A DNA stretch of 64,000 bases from Selenomonadaceae bacterium (lineage in GTDB: Bacteria > Bacillota > Negativicutes > Selenomonadales > Selenomonadaceae): positions 62,001-126,000 of the forward strand of contig JAGABT010000014.1 of assembly GCA_017614505.1 (NCBI GenBank). Direction: 5' to 3'. Below are positions 1-9,229 of the stretch, piece by piece; positions within the stretch are counted from its first letter, which is position 1; each line of letters begins with the position of its first letter. The notes beneath the pieces are model-generated. The model had not been told where the DNA came from. It did not search any database and saw only the letters and a list, made by a program, of their open reading frames with translations. Both the position numbers and the translations under genes were made by a program.

Positions 1-338
1 GAATCAAGCAGAAACAGCGGCAAATGGCAATGTCACGAATGATGCAGGAAGTGCCGAAGGCGGACGTTATCGTTACGAACCCGACGCATTTCGCAGTTGC
101 GCTGGTCTACGAAAAGGGAATGTCGGCGCCGAAAGTTCTGGCGAAGGGTCAGGATTTAGTCGCGCAGAAAATCAAGGAAATTGCGCGCGAAAATCGAATA
201 GCTATCGTTGAGAACAAACCGCTGGCGCGGGCGCTCTACGACACGGTAGAAATTGGCGGATTCGTGCCGGAGGAACTCTATCAGGCAGTGGCGGAAGTTC
301 TGGCTTACGTCTACCGCCTCAAAAAGAAAAAATTTTAA
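1..338 (+). CDS. flhB: Flagellar export apparatus protein FlhB, C-terminal part (5' end outside window)
   Basis: The open frame runs in from the window edge (first full codon at 3), so only about the last 111 residues are present. FlhB is the export-gate component that switches the flagellar type III apparatus from rod/hook to filament substrates by cutting itself at NPTH. The NPTH motif is visible at 78-89, and the text on both sides ([20 protein letters not shown], then [14 protein letters not shown]) is typical of the FlhB cytoplasmic domain. The transmembrane part lies upstream. The gene ends 12 bases before a histidine phosphatase gene and is followed by flhA and flhF, so it belongs to a flagellar operon. 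Confidence 0.96.
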   Translation, partial: IKQKQRQMAMSRMMQEVPKADVIVTNPTHFAVALVYEKGMSAPKVLAKGQDLVAQKIKEIARENRIAIVENKPLARALYDTVEIGGFVPEELYQAVAEVLAYVYRLKKKKF

Positions 339-350
339 GGAGTTGGAACT

Positions 351-1049
351 ATGAAAATTTGTTTGAGATTTTTAGCACTGGTACTGGCGGCGATAATTTT
401 CGCGCCGGTGCAGGTTTCTGCTGCAGGCGAAGTCACGCGCGTAATTCTCGTGCGGCACGGCGAAACCGCAAGCAATGTGAAAAATATTTATCAGGGTTGG
501 CTCGATACGCCGCTCAACGAAAATGGCATTCGTCAGGCTGAAGCGCTCGCGGAATATCTGAAGGATGTGCCGATTGACGTTTTCATTTGCAGTCCGCTCA
601 AGCGCGCTTACGTCACCACGCAGAAAGTTGCCGAGCTCCACGGTATGCAGATTGATTATACTGACCCGCGCCTCCGCGAAATTAACTACGGCGACTGGGA
701 AGGCAAATCCGCTGACGAATGGAAGAAAAAGAATCCCGAACAGTTTGCAATGTGGAAGAAAAAAACCTGGCTCGTGATTAATCCCAACGGCGAAAGTCTG
801 CAGGATTTGGCTAACCGCGCCCGCGCCGCACTCAATGACGCCGTTGCACGCTACCCGGGCAAAACGATTTTCATTGGCGCTCACGGTCACACGAATATTT
901 CTCTCCTTTGCGACGTGCTGAATATCGGGCAGGAAAATTTCCGCAAGTTCACGCAGAGCAACACCTGCATTAACGTGCTGGAATACAAGGACGGCGCGTG
1001 GAAAGCCGTCGTGATTAACTCCACCGCGCATTTGAATAAACTCTTTTAA
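351..1049 (+). CDS. Secreted histidine phosphatase family protein (phosphoglycerate mutase-like)
   Basis: The protein has 232 residues. Residues 1-24 form a signal peptide (hydrophobic stretch ending in VSAA), followed by the catalytic RHGE motif at 35-38 and a second histidine in GAHGHTN. These are the hallmarks of the histidine phosphatase superfamily, which forms a phosphohistidine intermediate. The export signal suggests a phosphatase acting outside the cytoplasm rather than a glycolytic mutase; the substrate is unknown. The start has a clear AAGGAG upstream. It sits between flhB and flhA, which usually adjoin, so it is an insertion into a flagellar operon. A cofactor-dependent mutase is less likely because of the signal peptide. 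Confidence 0.85.
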   Translation: MKICLRFLALVLAAIIFAPVQVSAAGEVTRVILVRHGETASNVKNIYQGWLDTPLNENGIRQAEALAEYLKDVPIDVFICSPLKRAYVTTQKVAELHGMQIDYTDPRLREINYGDWEGKSADEWKKKNPEQFAMWKKKTWLVINPNGESLQDLANRARAALNDAVARYPGKTIFIGAHGHTNISLLCDVLNIGQENFRKFTQSNTCINVLEYKDGAWKAVVINSTAHLNKLF

Positions 1050-1086
1050 AATTTGAAACTTAACGGAAACGAGAGGAGCGAAGTTT

Positions 1087-3174
1087 ATGGCTGCACCCGA
1101 AGGAAGTTTGCAGGGCGAATCGTCTGTTCTGGGCTCGTTCATTCAGCGATACAGCGACGTAATAATCGCCGTGACGCTCGTCATGATCGTCATAATGATG
1201 ATAATTCCGCTGCCGACGGCGCTCCTCGACGTGCTAATCTGTCTGAATATCACAATCGCGCTGGTAGTCATCATGAGCGCCATTTACAACGAAGAGGCGC
1301 TGGATTTATCGGTATTCCCGTCGCTGCTGCTGGTGACGACGCTGTTTCGACTGGCGCTGAACATTTCGGCGACGCGGCTGATTCTGATTAACGCCAACGC
1401 CGGTGAAGTTATCCACGCGTTCGGAAATTTCGTCGTAGGCGGCAACCCCGTCGTCGGCTTCATCATGTTTATCATTCTTGTTATCATAAATTTTATCGTC
1501 ATTACCAAAGGTTCCGAGCGCGTGGCTGAAGTTTCCGCCCGTTTCACGCTGGACGCTATGCCTGGCAAGCAGATGGCTATCGACGCGGATTTGAATCAGG
1601 GCGCGATAACTGACGCCGAGGCTAAAGTCCGCCGTGAGAAAATTCAGCGCGAGGCGGATTTCTTCGGCGCGATGGACGGCGCGTCGAAGTTCGTCAAGGG
1701 CGATGCCATTGCCGCGATTATCATTATGCTGATTAATATCGGCGGCGGCTTTCTTATCGGTATGGTTCAGCGCGATATGGACGCCACGACCGCGCTCAAT
1801 ACCTACACGCTTTTAACCGTCGGTGAAGGTCTTGTCAGCCAGATTCCCGCGCTGTTAATTTCCACGGCAACCGGTATTATCGTCACGCGCGCGGCGTCCG
1901 AAGGCAACCTCGGCAGCGACATTGTAAACCAGCTTTTCAACAACGAGCGCATTTTCTTTATCAACGCCGGCGTTCTGGCTCTGCTTTCAATCGTGCCTGG
2001 CTTGCCTGGTATTCCGTTCTTTACACTGGCTTGCGTCTGCGCGTTTATCGGCTACAGCCTGCACAGGAAAACTTCCGTGACCGAGGAAACTAAGGTTGAC
2101 GAAAAAGAGGCGCAGGCTAAAACTGAGGCGACGCGTCCAGAAAATATCGTTTCGCTCCTGCAGGTTGACCCAATGGAACTGGAAATTGGTTATTCGTTAA
2201 TCCCGCTTGTCGACACGGTACAGGGCGGCGATTTGCTTGACAGAATTGTTATGATTCGGCGGCAATGCGCGCTGGAACTCGGTCTGGTTGTGCCGACAAT
2301 TCGTATCCGCGATAACATTCAGATTAAGCCGAATTCGTACATAATCAAGCTCAAGGGAATGGAAATTGCGCGCGGTGAACTCATGCTCGACCATTTTCTG
2401 GCGATGAACTCCGGCACAGTTTTCGAAGAAGTCCCAGGAATTGAAACTACCGAACCGGCATTCGGACTGCCCGCGCTGTGGATACCAGAAAGCGAACGCG
2501 AACAGGCGGAGCTCAACGGCTACACGGTAGTTGACGCGGTATCGGTGCTGGCAACGCATTTGACGGAAGTTATCAAGCAGCACGCGTCGGAAATTCTGGG
2601 GCGGCAGGAAACTCAAAATCTCGTCGACAACCTCGCCAAAACGCACCAGTCGCTTGTCAACGAAGTCATTCCAGATTTACTGGGAATTGGCGAAGTGCAA
2701 AAAGTGCTGTCGTACCTGCTTGACGAAAGAATCTCAATCCGCGATATGGCGACGATTATGGAAGTGCTGGCGGATTACGCGCGGGTTACCAAAGACCCCG
2801 AAATTCTTACCGAGTACGTCCGACACGCAATGGCGCGCCAGATTACCCAGCTTGTCACGCAGGATAATATTCTGCCGTGCATTACGCTCGACCCGACGCT
2901 GGAAAATCGAATCGCAGGCAGCGTTCAGCGCACAGACCACGGCTCCTACGTCAATTTCGACCCAGATTCAATGCGCCGCATGATTAATTCGCTCAACGCT
3001 GAACTCGAAAAAATTAACAACATGGGCTATCCGCCAATCGTGCTGACAAGCCCCGCCGTTCGCCTCTACTTCCGCAAACTCGTCGCCCGTTCCGCGCCTG
3101 GAATTGTTATCGTTTCGCACGCCGAAATTACGCCCAACGTCGAAATTCAAATCCTTGGCGTCGTCAGATTGTGA
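1087..3174 (+). CDS. flhA: Flagellar biosynthesis protein FlhA
   Basis: The 695 residues are the usual length. The first about 330 hold some eight transmembrane segments (the first near residues 20-60) and the FHIPEP-family region containing DAMPGKQMAIDADL. The rest is the cytoplasmic domain that forms the nonameric ring and docks export chaperones, ending in SAPGIVIVSHAEITPNVEI. FlhA is the ion-driven export engine of the flagellar secretion system. The start follows GAGAGGAGCG with good spacing. It lies 37 bases after the phosphatase gene and 10 bases before flhF, so the three are probably co-transcribed. Confidence 0.97.
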   Translation: MAAPEGSLQGESSVLGSFIQRYSDVIIAVTLVMIVIMMIIPLPTALLDVLICLNITIALVVIMSAIYNEEALDLSVFPSLLLVTTLFRLALNISATRLILINANAGEVIHAFGNFVVGGNPVVGFIMFIILVIINFIVITKGSERVAEVSARFTLDAMPGKQMAIDADLNQGAITDAEAKVRREKIQREADFFGAMDGASKFVKGDAIAAIIIMLINIGGGFLIGMVQRDMDATTALNTYTLLTVGEGLVSQIPALLISTATGIIVTRAASEGNLGSDIVNQLFNNERIFFINAGVLALLSIVPGLPGIPFFTLACVCAFIGYSLHRKTSVTEETKVDEKEAQAKTEATRPENIVSLLQVDPMELEIGYSLIPLVDTVQGGDLLDRIVMIRRQCALELGLVVPTIRIRDNIQIKPNSYIIKLKGMEIARGELMLDHFLAMNSGTVFEEVPGIETTEPAFGLPALWIPESEREQAELNGYTVVDAVSVLATHLTEVIKQHASEILGRQETQNLVDNLAKTHQSLVNEVIPDLLGIGEVQKVLSYLLDERISIRDMATIMEVLADYARVTKDPEILTEYVRHAMARQITQLVTQDNILPCITLDPTLENRIAGSVQRTDHGSYVNFDPDSMRRMINSLNAELEKINNMGYPPIVLTSPAVRLYFRKLVARSAPGIVIVSHAEITPNVEIQILGVVRL

Positions 3175-3184
3175 GGTGAATTAA

Positions 3185-4609
3185 GTGCATATAAAAGTTT
3201 TCAAAGCCGGCAGCATGAAGGAAGCAATGGCGGCGATGAAGGCGGAACTCGGTCCAAACGCCGTGATTCTCCACAGCAAAAAGTACAAGGAAAGCGGGCT
3301 GTTCGGATTCCGCAACCGCGAAATTGTTGAAATTACCGCCGCCGTTGAAGATACTCCGCCGCCCGCTCAGCCAGCGCCGCCGCCAGTCCGGCAGATAAAA
3401 AAACCGGCGCCGCCTCCGCCTAAGCCAGTCGAACCCGCGCCAGTTGTGCAGGAAGAACCAGCGCCGGTCGAAATTGAATCGCCGTCCGACGCAGAAATTT
3501 TAAACCTTCACGAAGAAAAACCCGCGCCGCCTAAGCCAGTCGAACAGGTAACCGAAACGCTCCCGCCTGCGTCGAACGAAAGTGCAACCGCAATGCCGGA
3601 ACTCACGCCGGAACAATTCGCGCAGGTCAAGGCAATGGTGCTCGCGCAGTTGCAAATTCCACAGCCGCCGCCCGTCGAAGAAAAACCGCCGGAACCGCCG
3701 CCGCCTTCCAAATCCGAAGCGGTCACCGAAACGCTGGAACAGTCGAAAATCCGCAGGCTCGAAGATGAACTCGCGCAGATGAAGGCACTGCTCGCAGGAG
3801 TTTTGGGCAAGGACAGCAAGAAAAGCGGGCTTAGCCTTCATGACGCTTTGAAACTGCAGGAAATTGACGAAAATATTCTCAGCGAAATTTCCGCCGGCGT
3901 TGGCGACGTTTTCATAGACAGCCAGTCCAACGCCGCCCGCTGGATGTTTTCTTCCTACCTCAGCGAACACATAAATTTTTCCGACGGAATTAAGCTCAAC
4001 CGGCGCGGCTGCAAGGCTATCGCGCTGCTGGGTACGACCGGCGTCGGCAAAACTACTACGCTTGCCAAAATCGCCGCCAAATTCGTGCTTGAGCAGAACG
4101 TCACCGCCGCCATGATTACCGCCGACACCTACCGCATTTCCGCCGTCGACCAGCTGCGAACTTATTCTGACATTCTCGGTCTGCCGCTCGAAGTGGTTTA
4201 CAATCCGCAGGAACTCACCGCCGCGCTTGAGCGTCACCAGAACAAGGATTTGATTTTAATCGATACCGCCGGTCGCAGTCAGCACAACGATTTCCAGATG
4301 CAGGAGCTGGTAGATTTTTTCAGCGCCAATCCGCAGATTGAAAAACATTTGGTTATCAGCTCGACTACCAAACTCGCCGACGCGAAGGAAATTATCAAGC
4401 GCTTTTCCGCCGTCGAACCCGAAAAAATTATTATCACGAAGATTGACGAAACCGGCGGGCTCGGTATGGTTATCAATCTCCTGCGCGATGAGAAACTGGC
4501 GCTGTCCTACGTCACCACGGGGCAGAGCGTCCCCGACGATATTGAAATTGCCAGCGCCGACGTGCTTACGAATATTTTCCTCAAGAAAGCCGCCGAATGG
4601 GTCGTTTAA
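3185..4609 (+). CDS. flhF: Flagellar biosynthesis SRP-family GTPase FlhF
   Basis: The gene encodes 474 residues from a GTG start with GAGGTGA upstream. The N-terminal domain opens as in FlhF (MHIKVFKAGSMKEAMAAMK). A long proline- and glutamate-rich linker covers roughly residues 58-190. The C-terminal NG domain carries the P-loop GTTGVGKTTT near 281-290 and DTAGRSQHND, as in SRP GTPases. FlhF places flagella at defined sites and recruits early basal-body parts. It is the last gene of the flagellar run here. FlhG, often the next gene, is absent; a structured repeat and the convergent rpoC operon terminator follow instead. Confidence 0.96.
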   Translation: MHIKVFKAGSMKEAMAAMKAELGPNAVILHSKKYKESGLFGFRNREIVEITAAVEDTPPPAQPAPPPVRQIKKPAPPPPKPVEPAPVVQEEPAPVEIESPSDAEILNLHEEKPAPPKPVEQVTETLPPASNESATAMPELTPEQFAQVKAMVLAQLQIPQPPPVEEKPPEPPPPSKSEAVTETLEQSKIRRLEDELAQMKALLAGVLGKDSKKSGLSLHDALKLQEIDENILSEISAGVGDVFIDSQSNAARWMFSSYLSEHINFSDGIKLNRRGCKAIALLGTTGVGKTTTLAKIAAKFVLEQNVTAAMITADTYRISAVDQLRTYSDILGLPLEVVYNPQELTAALERHQNKDLILIDTAGRSQHNDFQMQELVDFFSANPQIEKHLVISSTTKLADAKEIIKRFSAVEPEKIIITKIDETGGLGMVINLLRDEKLALSYVTTGQSVPDDIEIASADVLTNIFLKKAAEWVV

Positions 4610-4616
4610 AAGATTA

Positions 4617-4706
4617 ACTTTCCTTCTGCGAGAAAGCAGCCCGCTGCGGAAAGCACTCCTTGCTACGCAAGCTGCGCAGGCGGCACGTCCATGTGCCGCT
4701 TCTTAA
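4617..4706 (-). repeat. Structured intergenic element, copy A (3' of flhF)
   Basis: This is one of three related elements (others at 15244-15340 and 51917-52062). Read on the minus strand it begins TTAAGAAG. A perfect 7-bp stem with a six-base ATGGAC loop follows (arms 4680-4686 and 4693-4699), then a second imperfect hairpin, the block GCAGCGGGCTG, and a degenerate CTTTCTC box. The stem sequence differs from the other copies but remains fully paired. No coding content is apparent. Confidence 0.7.
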
Positions 4707-4727
4707 ATTCGATTCGATTTTTATAAT

Positions 4728-4765
4728 AAAAAAAAGCCAGCACGCTGAATTTCAACGTGTTGGCT
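4728..4765 (-). terminator. Rho-independent terminator of the rpoB-rpoC-aroH operon
   Basis: On the minus strand a 15-bp near-perfect stem (arms 4735-4749 and 4751-4765, two G-U pairs) is followed at once by eight T residues. It starts 8 bases after the aroH stop codon and so ends the minus-strand operon. Confidence 0.9.
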
Positions 4766-4773
4766 AATATATT

Positions 4774-5136
4774 TCATGTCAAATCCGGACGAAGTTTTTT
4801 GGCGCCGCCGAGGTAAACGTGGTGAATTTCCGCCGGTTTTTTATCCACGTCCGCCAGCACCAGCACGCGCACGCACATTGGCATTGAGCCTTCGACAAAA
4901 GTTTCCTGCGCGTCGAACAGCGGCACCAGATTAAAGCCAGGCAGCTGTCTCAAGCCGGCGGTAGGGAACGAGGCGGTTAAATCGTTCGTCGACGTAAAAA
5001 TTATCGCGCCCACGTTTTCCAGTAAAATTTCGTTCAGTGATAAAATTTGTGTTACGAGCAATTGCGCCGCCTTGGAAATTTCTTCCCGCGAATTTTCTTC
5101 GACGGTCGCCGCGCCACGTATTCCTCGCAGTGCCAT
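4774..5136 (-). CDS. aroH: Monofunctional chorismate mutase, AroH type
   Basis: The 120 residues match the AroH fold (Bacillus AroH has 127). It starts MALRGIRGATTVE-like (here RGIRGAATVE), contains CVRVLVLADV, and ends HVYLGGAKKLRPDL. These hold the arginines and tyrosine that line the active site in the family. It converts chorismate to prephenate in phenylalanine and tyrosine synthesis. The ATG at 5136 is chosen because AAGGAG lies just upstream and the protein then begins at the conserved motif; a longer frame reaches into rpoC. It begins 22 bases after the rpoC stop, so it is translated from the rpoBC transcript, an unusual place for this enzyme. Confidence 0.93.
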   Translation of the reverse strand: MALRGIRGAATVEENSREEISKAAQLLVTQILSLNEILLENVGAIIFTSTNDLTASFPTAGLRQLPGFNLVPLFDAQETFVEGSMPMCVRVLVLADVDKKPAEIHHVYLGGAKKLRPDLT

Positions 5137-5158
5137 TCGCCCAGCTCCTTCCCAAATT

Positions 5159-8100
5159 TTATTCGACGTTCGCGATAATATCTTCTTCCGCCGATTCTTC
5201 CGCCGCAATATCGACAACCTGCAGGTCGCGATAGCGCGGCATACCCGTGCCAGCCGGAATGAGCTTGCCGATGATAACGTTTTCCTTCAAGCCAATCAGC
5301 GGGTCGATTTTGCCCTTGATAGCGGCGTCAGTCAGCACGCGCGTAGTTTCCTGAAAACTTGCGGCGCTGAGGAAAGAATCCGTCGCCAGCGAAGCCTTAG
5401 TGATACCGAGCAGAATGGATTTGGCAACGGCAGGCTCGCCGCCCTCTTCGATAGCTTTGGTGTTCGCCGCCTCGAAAACGTTGATGTCGACAAATTCGCC
5501 AGGCAGAAAATCCGTCGTGCCGCTTTCCTCGATTTTGACCTTGTGGAGCATTTGCCGCACCATAACTTCAATGTGCTTATCGTTAATTTCGACGCCCTGC
5601 GATTTGTAAACTTTCTGGACTTCGTAGACGAGGTAGCGCTGAGTTTCCTTGAGCCCGTTGACGCGGAGAATGTCGTGCGGATTGATTGAGCCTTCAGTAA
5701 GTTTCGTACCGGCTTCAATCCAGTCACCTGGGTTAACGCAAATTCTGGAGCCGAAAGGAATTGTGTAGTCGCGCGGCGTTCCGACGGACGGCGTAACGGT
5801 AATCTGCGTCAAATCGTTTTTCTCGTTTTTGCCGAAAGTAACTTCGCCTTCGACTTCGGAAATAATGGCGTTGTGCTTGGGCTTGCGCGCTTCAAAAAGT
5901 TCCTCGACGCGCGGCAGACCCTGAGTAATGTCATCGCCCGCCACGCCGCCGGTATGGAACGTGCGCATCGTGAGCTGGGTGCCAGGTTCGCCAATCGACT
6001 GCGCGGCGATAATTCCAACGGCTTCGCCGACTTCAACGGGCGTCTGATTCGCGAGGTCGCTGCCGTAACATTTAATGCAGACGCCGAACTGGGATTTGCA
6101 GGTAAGCACGCTGCGGATTTTGACTTTTTTGTTATTGGACTTGTTCTTGACGGCGGCGATTTTTTTCGCGAGGCGGGAATTGATGTCGTCATTAACCGAG
6201 GCGATTTTGACGCCGTTTTCATCGTAAATATCCTCGGCAAGCACGCGCCCGACGATTCTGTCTTCAAGCGATTCGATAGTGCCGGTGCCTTCGGTTATGG
6301 CTTCGACTTCGATACCGCGAACGTTGTTGTTGCGGACGAAAATTTCCGGCGCGTCGCTGTCGAGGAGCGCGTCAAGCATTTCGTGCGTGAGGTGGTCGCC
6401 TTCGTCATAAAATTCGTCGCCGCATTGGACGGGCTTAGCGAGTTCCTTGCCGATAATTTCATGAATGAAGGAGTGGCGGCGTTCATCGCGTTTAGCCTCG
6501 TCGCGGGTGCCGAGCGTGATAGTTTCCTGAACGAGGGAATGGCTGGCGGAATTTGGCGCGGTGAGACTCCTGCCGCGAATGGAAATTTCATCAACGCCGA
6601 GCTTGCCGATTTTTTCCAGCGCTTCATCGTCAAGAATTGTATCGCGGCGAATTTCAACGTCTTTGGTCGTGGGGTTGTGAATATCGGAGGCCAGCACGCG
6701 TCCCAGAAGTTCGTCATTCAGAATGGCAATGGCGTCGAAAGTTTCCTCGGCGAGAATTGCGCGTTCGAGTTTGAGATTGATAATCGAAACGTCGCAGTCT
6801 TCCTCGCGGACGATAACGTCCTGCGCAACGTCAACGAGGCGGCGGGTGAGGTAGCCTGAGTCGGCGGTACGCAGAGCGGTATCAGCCAGACCCTTGCGGG
6901 CGCCGTGGCTGGAAATGAAGTAGTCGGAAACGCTGAGACCTTCGCGGAAATTGGCGGTGATAGGCAGGTCGATAATTTTGCCGGACGGGTCAGCCATAAG
7001 CCCGCGCATACCGGCGAGCTGGCGCATTTGCTGCTTGTTACCGCGCGCGCCGCTGTCCGCCATCATGAAAATTGGATTGAACGGGCTGTTTTCGCCGAGG
7101 TTGCTCATCATCGCGTCCGCAACGTCTTCGGTAGCCTTCGTCCAAAGGTCGACAACTTTTTTGTAGCGCTCGCCGTCGGTGATAAGCCCGATATTGAACT
7201 GCCCCTCAACCTTGGCAACTTTCTTGCGGGTTTCAGCGATAATTTCCTGCTTTTTGGGCGGAACGATAACGTCAGAAATTGCAACGGTCATACCGGCAAC
7301 GCAGGCGTAGTGGTAGCCGAGATTTTTCACCTGGTCGATAACTTCAGCGGTCTTGGTTGCGCCGAATCCGTCGAAGCAGGCGGCGACGAGTTTGCCGAGC
7401 TCCTTTTTATTCATGACGATACCGAGTTCCCATTCGCCGTCGGAATTTTTATGGAAGTAGCGCAGGCTGGGAGGAAGAATTTCGTTGAAAATCATACGCC
7501 CGACGGAAGTTTTGACAATCAGATAGCCGTCGGGACATTCAGCGCGCATGGATTTGGGCAAGTCTTTTAGACCAACCCGCGCGATAATTTCTTCCTGCAG
7601 TTTCAAATCGCCCTGCCTGTAAGCCATGAGCGCTTCGTTAATGCCGGTGACGATTTTCGGGCGTTCGCCTTCCTTTTTCCGCTGGAGGATTGTCAGATAG
7701 TACGTGCCGAGAACCATGTCCTGAGTCGGGACGATAATTGGCTTGCCGTCTTTCGGCGCAAGAATGTGGTTGGCGGCGAGCATAAGGACGCGGGCTTCAG
7801 CCTGAGCTTCGGCGCTTAGCGGCAGGTGGATAGCCATCTGGTCACCGTCGAAGTCAGCGTTGTAAGCGGTACAGGCGAGCGGGTGAAGTTTTATCGCGCG
7901 GCCTTCAGTCAGCACTGGTTCAAAAGCCTGAATACCGAGGCGGTGCAAAGTCGGCGCGCGGTTCAAAAGCACTGGGTGTTCCTTGATAACTTCTTCGAGG
8001 ACAGCCCAGACTTCCGGCGTTGCGCGTTCAACCTGCCGTTTCGCCGCTTTAATCGTGGTGTTGTTGTTGGCGGAAAGTTTTTTCATAACGAAGGGCTTGA

Positions 8101-9214
8101 AAAGTTCCAGCGCCATTTCTTTAGGCAGACCGCACTGGTGAAGTTTGAGTTCAGGACCGACAACGATAACCGAGCGTCCGCTGTAGTCGACGCGTTTGCC
8201 GAGAAGATTCTGGCGGAAACGCCCCTGCTTGCCCTTGAGCATATCGCTTAAAGATTTGAGCGCGCGGTTGCCGGAGCCGGTAACAGGACGCCCGCGCCTG
8301 CCGTTATCTATCAGCGCGTCAACGGCTTCCTGGAGCATGCGTTTTTCGTTGCGCAGAATCAAATCAGGAATGTTGATGGTGAGCATTTTTTTCAGGCGGT
8401 TGTTGCGGTTGATAACGCGGCGGTAGAGGTCGTTGAGGTCGGAGGTAGCGAATCTGCCGCCGTCGAGCTGAACCATTGGGCGCAGTTCCGGCGGAATGAC
8501 GGGGATAACGTTCAGAATCATCCATTCGGGTTTGTTGCCGGATTTGCGGAAAGCCTCGACGACTTCAAGGCGGCGAATTGCGCGGAACCTTTTCTGGGCG
8601 CTGGGAGAATGAATTTCCTGCCGGAGTTCCTCGCTCATTTTGTCGAGGTCGAGTTCCTTGAGCAGGTACTGAATTGCCTCTGCGCCGATACCGACTTTAA
8701 AATTGTCGCCGTACTTTTCGCGGGCGCGCCGGTATTCGCCTTCAGTCAGCAAATCCTGTTTTTTGAGCGGAAATTCTTCTGTGTCAACATTTCTCGGCGG
8801 CTCAAGAACGATGTACGACGCGAAGTAAAGGACGCGCTCAAGATTTTTTGGCGTCATACCGAGAATGAGACCCATGCGGCTGGGAATACCCTTGAAGTAC
8901 CAGATATGCGAAACGGGCGCCGCCAGTTCGATATGACCCATGCGTTCGCGGCGGACTTTCGCGCGGGTTACTTCGACGCCGCAGCGGTCGCAGATAATTC
9001 CCTTGTAGCGGACGCGCTTATATTTTCCGCAGTGGCATTCCCAGTCGCGCGTCGGTCCAAAAATGCGTTCGCAGAATAAGCCGTCGCGTTCCGGCTTGAG
9101 CGTGCGGTAATTTATCGTTTCGGGCTTCTTAACTTCACCGTGAGACCATTCGCGGATTTTTTCGGGTGACGCCAGCCCTACGCGCATTGAATCAAAAACA
9201 TTAACGTCAAGCAT
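5159..9214 (-). CDS. rpoC: DNA-directed RNA polymerase subunit beta'
   Basis: The protein has 1351 residues. It shows the N-terminal zinc site ([20 protein letters not shown]), the rudder/lid region, and the catalytic NADFDGDQM near residues 449-457 that holds the three magnesium-binding aspartates. The trigger-loop region includes [19 protein letters not shown], with a second zinc region ([13 protein letters not shown]) upstream. It forms the active site of RNA polymerase with RpoB. The start has GGGGAAG upstream and lies 15 bases after rpoB. Downstream is aroH rather than the rpsL-rpsG-fusA genes usual in Firmicutes. Confidence 0.99.
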   Translation of the reverse strand: MLDVNVFDSMRVGLASPEKIREWSHGEVKKPETINYRTLKPERDGLFCERIFGPTRDWECHCGKYKRVRYKGIICDRCGVEVTRAKVRRERMGHIELAAPVSHIWYFKGIPSRMGLILGMTPKNLERVLYFASYIVLEPPRNVDTEEFPLKKQDLLTEGEYRRAREKYGDNFKVGIGAEAIQYLLKELDLDKMSEELRQEIHSPSAQKRFRAIRRLEVVEAFRKSGNKPEWMILNVIPVIPPELRPMVQLDGGRFATSDLNDLYRRVINRNNRLKKMLTINIPDLILRNEKRMLQEAVDALIDNGRRGRPVTGSGNRALKSLSDMLKGKQGRFRQNLLGKRVDYSGRSVIVVGPELKLHQCGLPKEMALELFKPFVMKKLSANNNTTIKAAKRQVERATPEVWAVLEEVIKEHPVLLNRAPTLHRLGIQAFEPVLTEGRAIKLHPLACTAYNADFDGDQMAIHLPLSAEAQAEARVLMLAANHILAPKDGKPIIVPTQDMVLGTYYLTILQRKKEGERPKIVTGINEALMAYRQGDLKLQEEIIARVGLKDLPKSMRAECPDGYLIVKTSVGRMIFNEILPPSLRYFHKNSDGEWELGIVMNKKELGKLVAACFDGFGATKTAEVIDQVKNLGYHYACVAGMTVAISDVIVPPKKQEIIAETRKKVAKVEGQFNIGLITDGERYKKVVDLWTKATEDVADAMMSNLGENSPFNPIFMMADSGARGNKQQMRQLAGMRGLMADPSGKIIDLPITANFREGLSVSDYFISSHGARKGLADTALRTADSGYLTRRLVDVAQDVIVREEDCDVSIINLKLERAILAEETFDAIAILNDELLGRVLASDIHNPTTKDVEIRRDTILDDEALEKIGKLGVDEISIRGRSLTAPNSASHSLVQETITLGTRDEAKRDERRHSFIHEIIGKELAKPVQCGDEFYDEGDHLTHEMLDALLDSDAPEIFVRNNNVRGIEVEAITEGTGTIESLEDRIVGRVLAEDIYDENGVKIASVNDDINSRLAKKIAAVKNKSNNKKVKIRSVLTCKSQFGVCIKCYGSDLANQTPVEVGEAVGIIAAQSIGEPGTQLTMRTFHTGGVAGDDITQGLPRVEELFEARKPKHNAIISEVEGEVTFGKNEKNDLTQITVTPSVGTPRDYTIPFGSRICVNPGDWIEAGTKLTEGSINPHDILRVNGLKETQRYLVYEVQKVYKSQGVEINDKHIEVMVRQMLHKVKIEESGTTDFLPGEFVDINVFEAANTKAIEEGGEPAVAKSILLGITKASLATDSFLSAASFQETTRVLTDAAIKGKIDPLIGLKENVIIGKLIPAGTGMPRYRDLQVVDIAAEESAEEDIIANVE

Positions 9215-9229
9215 ACTACTTCCCCCTGC

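Noticed and set aside
5873-6859. Long open frame opposite rpoC (328 codons)
   Set aside because: It lies entirely inside rpoC on the other strand, and its translation matches no family; biased third positions in this genome leave long antisense frames open.
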